In this document: positions 18,480-21,869 of the stretch, piece after piece
Position numbering within the stretch: the first letter of the stretch is position 1
Layout of the letters: every line of letters starts with the position of its first letter
Assembly (NCBI GenBank): GCA_000969725.1
Contig: JXSR01S059402.1
DNA length: 21,869 bases
Direction: 5' to 3' (one strand)
From: Ophiothrix spiculata
Lineage: Eukaryota; Echinodermata; Ophiuroidea; Amphilepidida; Ophiotrichidae
Notes under the pieces: generated by a model
The model's input: the letters and a program-made list of their open reading frames with translations, nothing else
What the model was told of the DNA's origin: nothing
Database searches by the model: none
Position numbers and translations under genes: made by a program

Positions 18480-19185
18480 GTAGCACAGCCTGATCAGATT
18501 TGGTCAGAAGTGAATTTTACTTGATCGGAGTGAAATGGACTCGATCTGTTTTGTGTGGATGGATTCAAGTTGCAGTTATACAGATAAAGTTGAATTGACT
18601 TCAACTTTTTGACAACTTCAGGAGAAGTTGATTTTGGTGGATAATTTTACAGAGGAGTGGAGTTTGCTAATTAAACTTCGAAAGGAGATTGGAGATAACG
18701 ATAGTTGGAGGATTAAAGACAAACTGTTATTTTAATATTTAATTCCCGAGTGGATTATGTGCGTTGGATTCAGCTTTTAAGCCAAGTGGAGCTTCGTTTA
18801 AGGATTGCTGAATTGTTGTGTGGAAATCGCCATTTGATTTCGCAAGGAAACTTTTGGATTTACCTTTTGCCAGCTGGATTCCGGAACTTGTGAATTGCAA
18901 GAATACGCCTGCAAGTTTTTTTTAGATTTTAATGCAGTGGACATTAATGAACAATCTCGGACTATAGCGTGGAATATAATATCCGGATCGCGCGGTTCTT
19001 GAAGCGGTATCTGTAAGTTAAGTAGTACTTTAAGACAACAAGCAAGTTTGTAAATTGAACCAAAACAAATATTAAAGTTTTAAGAAAGTTTTCAGATAAT
19101 ACTTTTCAGTGTATTTTTTTGTATTTCATTTAAGAACCCGAAAGGTGAATTTGGCCTTGGTCATTTAACGTCTCTGACCGTAACA
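18480..19185 (+). other. Less AT-rich block, possibly part of an old LTR
   Basis: This block differs in texture from its neighbours: it is rich in GGA and TGG on the plus strand and less AT-biased. It holds two consecutive stem-loops (18586-18608 with a 9-bp stem; 18613-18630 with a 7-bp stem), a strong 5' splice-site-like CT-GTAAGT at about 19013, and ends CCGTAACA. If the left edge is TGTTAC at 18019, the segment 18019-19185 would have matching TGTTAC...GTAACA ends, as in some Ty3/gypsy-type LTRs. No target duplication, primer site or polypurine tract is seen. A transcribed noncoding exon is an alternative. Confidence 0.25.
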
Positions 19186-19208
19186 CATATGTATTCAAGA
19201 GATATAGT

Positions 19209-19486
19209 AATTCAGTTCTGTTTTTCTTGCCATACAAATGCCAACAAATCCTCAGGATAAAGACGTTGTTTAATGTATCTTAAATAGTCTCTTTAATAAT
19301 TGTCACTCAAAGTGGGAATATTGAGAAGAAATGTCTGAAATAAAGAAGTTATCTAGTCTGATAAAAAACACTAAAACATATACATTCAAGACCAGTTTTC
19401 TGGTGCGAGGAAGCATAAATGATTTTAAAAACGACAGACAGTCAAAGTTGTAAAACAGAAGTGATTGACATTTCTATCAAGTAGGA
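19209..19486 (+). repeat. Diverged direct repeat, copy A (pair with 20449-20710)
   Basis: The unit aligns with 20449-20710 from AATTCAG to AGTAGGA. The best-conserved core is TTGTCACTCAAAG, GAATATTGAG and AGAAATGTCTG. Identity over the rest is about 65-70 per cent by eye, with several gaps. There is no coding capacity. It is either an old segmental duplication with an offset of about 1.24 kb or two insertions of one unknown repeat family. Confidence 0.7.
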
Positions 19487-19898
19487 TAAACTGGAACATG
19501 AGGTGACAAATAAGACTTACATTCACGTGATATCGTGATAACTTGCTAGTCAAACACACCGTGGTCAATATTGAAGAAAGGTGGCTTTTAGTTCAAGACA
19601 ATTTTGCTAATGTCGTGGATGCATAATTAGGAAAAATTTGTGTGCTGAGTGTAGACTAACCCTAATTGGTAGTATCATTTGAGATTTGCAAGAATTAAAT
19701 TCAGAGGTTATCGTTTAAAATGTACCATTGTTGCAAGGAAATGTCGATTGATACTGAACTTGATACATTGGATCAGAAATTGATGAGACTATCCTAAAGT
19801 GCCATTAATTATTAGAAAAACATTTCTTTGCTTCATTTGCAGGCATGTAGAAATGATGGTTACATTTTTCTGACCCCCACTTTATATTCTAATTAACA

Positions 19899-19951
19899 CC
19901 AGTTATGTTTTTTGAGTTTCATTTCTACTACATGTACATACAGCACTGTGC
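19899..19951 (+). repeat. Dispersed repeat, copy 2 (pair with 691-743)
   Basis: 50 of 53 positions are identical to 691-743, in the same orientation and without gaps. It lies between the two copies of the diverged direct repeat. Flanking DNA does not match beyond the ends, so the shared unit is short or both copies are truncated. Confidence 0.75.
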
Positions 19952-20448
19952 TGTGTACGCAACGTTTAAGTACAACGCACCTTTGTTCAACTCCTGGCAC
20001 TTAATGCTCTTTTGTGCTACTTTTGGCGCCTAACTCTATGTCGGATAAGGTGTGGCCATTGACCTAACCGTCCTTAGCACCAAATTTAGTGACCACTCCT
20101 TACAAAATGCGTATAAAATAGGATTTTCAGAATTTTAAGTAATTATCCAATACACCATTTAGATGATCATTGACCTTTGTACTGATAATGTTTACTGCCC
20201 TTCATCCCAAGTGTTCTTCATATTGGATTCACCTTCTTCATATTCCCCTGCTCATACCAAGCACATACGTTTAAGATGAATTTGACTGGCCAACAATCCC
20301 GGACCAGCAAAGTCATCGACTGATATAACAGGAAACTCTTAACTACAGATCCACACTTTCCATTATTTGGTCAGAGCGTATTTTCATATCCAGACAAAGT
20401 GCAAATGATCAAGGGGTCTTTTGTTTTGTTTTAAGTTAAGGAGATGTC

Positions 20449-20710
20449 AATTCAGATCTGTTATTTACTCGTCATATAAATAGTCAACAAAGCCTGAAGT
20501 TAAGTCTTTGATTTATTTATATCTCAAGTGGTCTCGTTATTTGTCACTCAAAGCGAGAATATTGAGGAGAAATGTCTGCAATGAAAAAATCTGTAGTCTA
20601 TCGAATAACATTAACTCATAATCGTCTGGTTCTATAACATATATTTAACATTTGTAGACGGTTACAATAGCAAAACAAAATAATCTAAATTGACATTAAA
20701 TCCAGTAGGA
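20449..20710 (+). repeat. Diverged direct repeat, copy B
   Basis: The partner of 19209-19486. Shared landmarks, in order, are AATTCAG-TCTGT, AAAT-GTCAACAAA-CCT-like sequence, TTGTCACTCAAAG, GAATATTGAG, AGAAATGTCTG, TAGTCT, AGAC-GT and AGTAGGA. This copy is 16 bp shorter than A. DNA at 19952-20448 between the copies, and at 20711-20999 after, is otherwise unassigned. Confidence 0.7.
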
Positions 20711-20999
20711 ATTTACTTTGACTTTGAACGCTCAATATTGTAAATGCAACTGATGGTTGTCAACTTTAAACGACCACATCGTTTCGAAGAAGCCAATAAG
20801 TACTGTGCATTCAAAATAGATTGTGAAAAAGGTTGTTAATGAAAATAATAACCGCAACAATCCTAGTCTAACCAGGCTACTGTTATAACCCGTGGGAGGG
20901 TGTTGTTGCGACCCCTATTAAACATTGTCGAACCGAAACACATATAAACTTGATTTTGTTTTTGCTACCAAGTACGATCCCTATAGGTGGGGTACACTG

Positions 21000-21869
21000 T
21001 GACGACTTCTCATCAACAGTCGTCAACGAAAATTACAAAAGTGTGGACGGCAAGCGACGACTTAAGATGAAAAATCAAAACTTGCTGACTAATGGTAACA
21101 AACTTCAGCGACACCAGCGACGTCTTCAGACAGCTTGTAGCGACCTTTGCTGCAGGTTAAGGAACGGGGGACGACGAGGGTCACTACAAAAATAACGTTA
21201 CTTGGTGACCGGCATCAAAGCCTTAGTGCGGGTAATATAGTCCAAATGACAACGACTACTAACGGAATTGTGATGACGTCTAAACGACTACAAACAGCTA
21301 TAAACGGCATTGAAACGTCAAAGATCTGAACAAAATCTGAACGATATCACAACAAATTTTATGTCATCACAAAATAAAAAAACACACCTTTGTGTCACCG
21401 TTAACTGTCGTTAAATAACAATGACTGGAGGACAATTCAAAACTGCAATCCGCTACTTGTCGTTAATTGTTGACGGAAAGCGATGACTACAGATAAGAAC
21501 TTTTGCTGACGGATGGTAACGACCTTCAACGACACCACTACGACAAGTGACAAAGGGCTGCAGAAAGGAACGGAGACTTGTTAGACTTTGGCTTGGCATT
21601 GGGTGACGACGCCCAATTGTAAACAACCTGACAAGATGACTTACAACGACCTTTAATGACGTTATGGAACAGAGGCTTACTACGTGTCACAGCAACAATA
21701 ATGTGTCTTGGTGACTAATGGTAACAAACTTCAGCGACACCAGCGACGTCTTCAGACAGCTTGTAGCGACCTTTGCTGCACGTTAAGGAACGGGGGACGA
21801 CGAGGGTCACTGCAAAAATAACGTTACTTGGTGACCGGTATAAAAGTCAGCTTATATTTGTGCGGGTAA
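21000..21869. repeat. GAC-rich satellite-like array, running off the window end
   Basis: From about 21000 the plus strand becomes rich in ACGAC, GACGAC and AACGAC motifs. 21086-21212 and 21712-21838 are identical at 125 of 127 positions, an offset of 626 bp. A more diverged relative begins near 21473, sharing GACGG-AAGCGA-GACT and TTGCTGAC, with TTGCTGAC 421 bp after its counterpart. The offsets are close to multiples of 210, so the array may be built from units of about 210 bp arranged as a 626-bp higher-order unit. Plus-strand frames at 20950-21195 and 21147-21329 only translate the repeat. The array has no visible right edge. Confidence 0.75.

Noticed and set aside
20950-21329. Two basic plus-strand frames (81 and 60 codons)
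   Set aside because: Both lie mostly in the GAC-rich array and overlap each other. The basic character follows from the repeat composition.

Overview
The window looks like intergenic or intronic DNA from a large animal nuclear genome, most plausibly a marine invertebrate. It is AT-rich, has no convincing host gene, and lacks bacterial features such as closely packed ORFs, ribosome binding sites or operons. It is crowded with short inverted-repeat DNA transposons, a tRNA-derived SINE and a decayed reverse transcriptase fragment of a kind known from marine invertebrate genomes. The lineage is an inference from repeat style only; I cannot name a species.

Layout. 1-4100 is mostly unassigned AT-rich DNA with a 181-bp foldback (507-687), an AATC microsatellite and small palindromes. 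4144-4373 holds a probable minus-strand SINE fragment whose tail recurs at 13483-13550 in the opposite orientation. 4697-5403 is a clear 707-bp non-autonomous transposon with inverted ends of about 92 bp. 6885-7070 is a degenerate tandem pair. 7166-8262 is a 1.1-kb element that begins CACTG and ends CAGTG, with about 30 copies of a GACAAATTA-like motif in two subterminal blocks. 8312-9243 carries three foldback elements in a row.

9706-12000 holds two CRE-like sites, small tandem duplications, a minus-strand reverse transcriptase C-terminal fragment (10276-10977) and a degenerate array of 180-220-bp units. 13320-13449 is a GC-rich foldback. 13676-17186 is a 3.5-kb inverted-repeat element, old by the divergence of its ends. 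It now hosts a hAT-like element, a second small element at the same 8-bp target, another foldback and a tRNA-derived SINE. 17634-17696 is a near-perfect hairpin. 18000-19185 may contain an old solo LTR, weakly supported. 19209-19486 and 20449-20710 are diverged copies of one unit. From about 21000 to the window end is a GAC-rich satellite-like array with a 626-bp near-identical repeat.

No genes here work together as a pathway. The parts share a history of layered transposon insertion. The most informative structures are the motif-dense CACTG element, the triple octamer that marks two insertions at one target, and the edge of the 626-bp repeat array. I found nothing that I could honestly call a new functional system.
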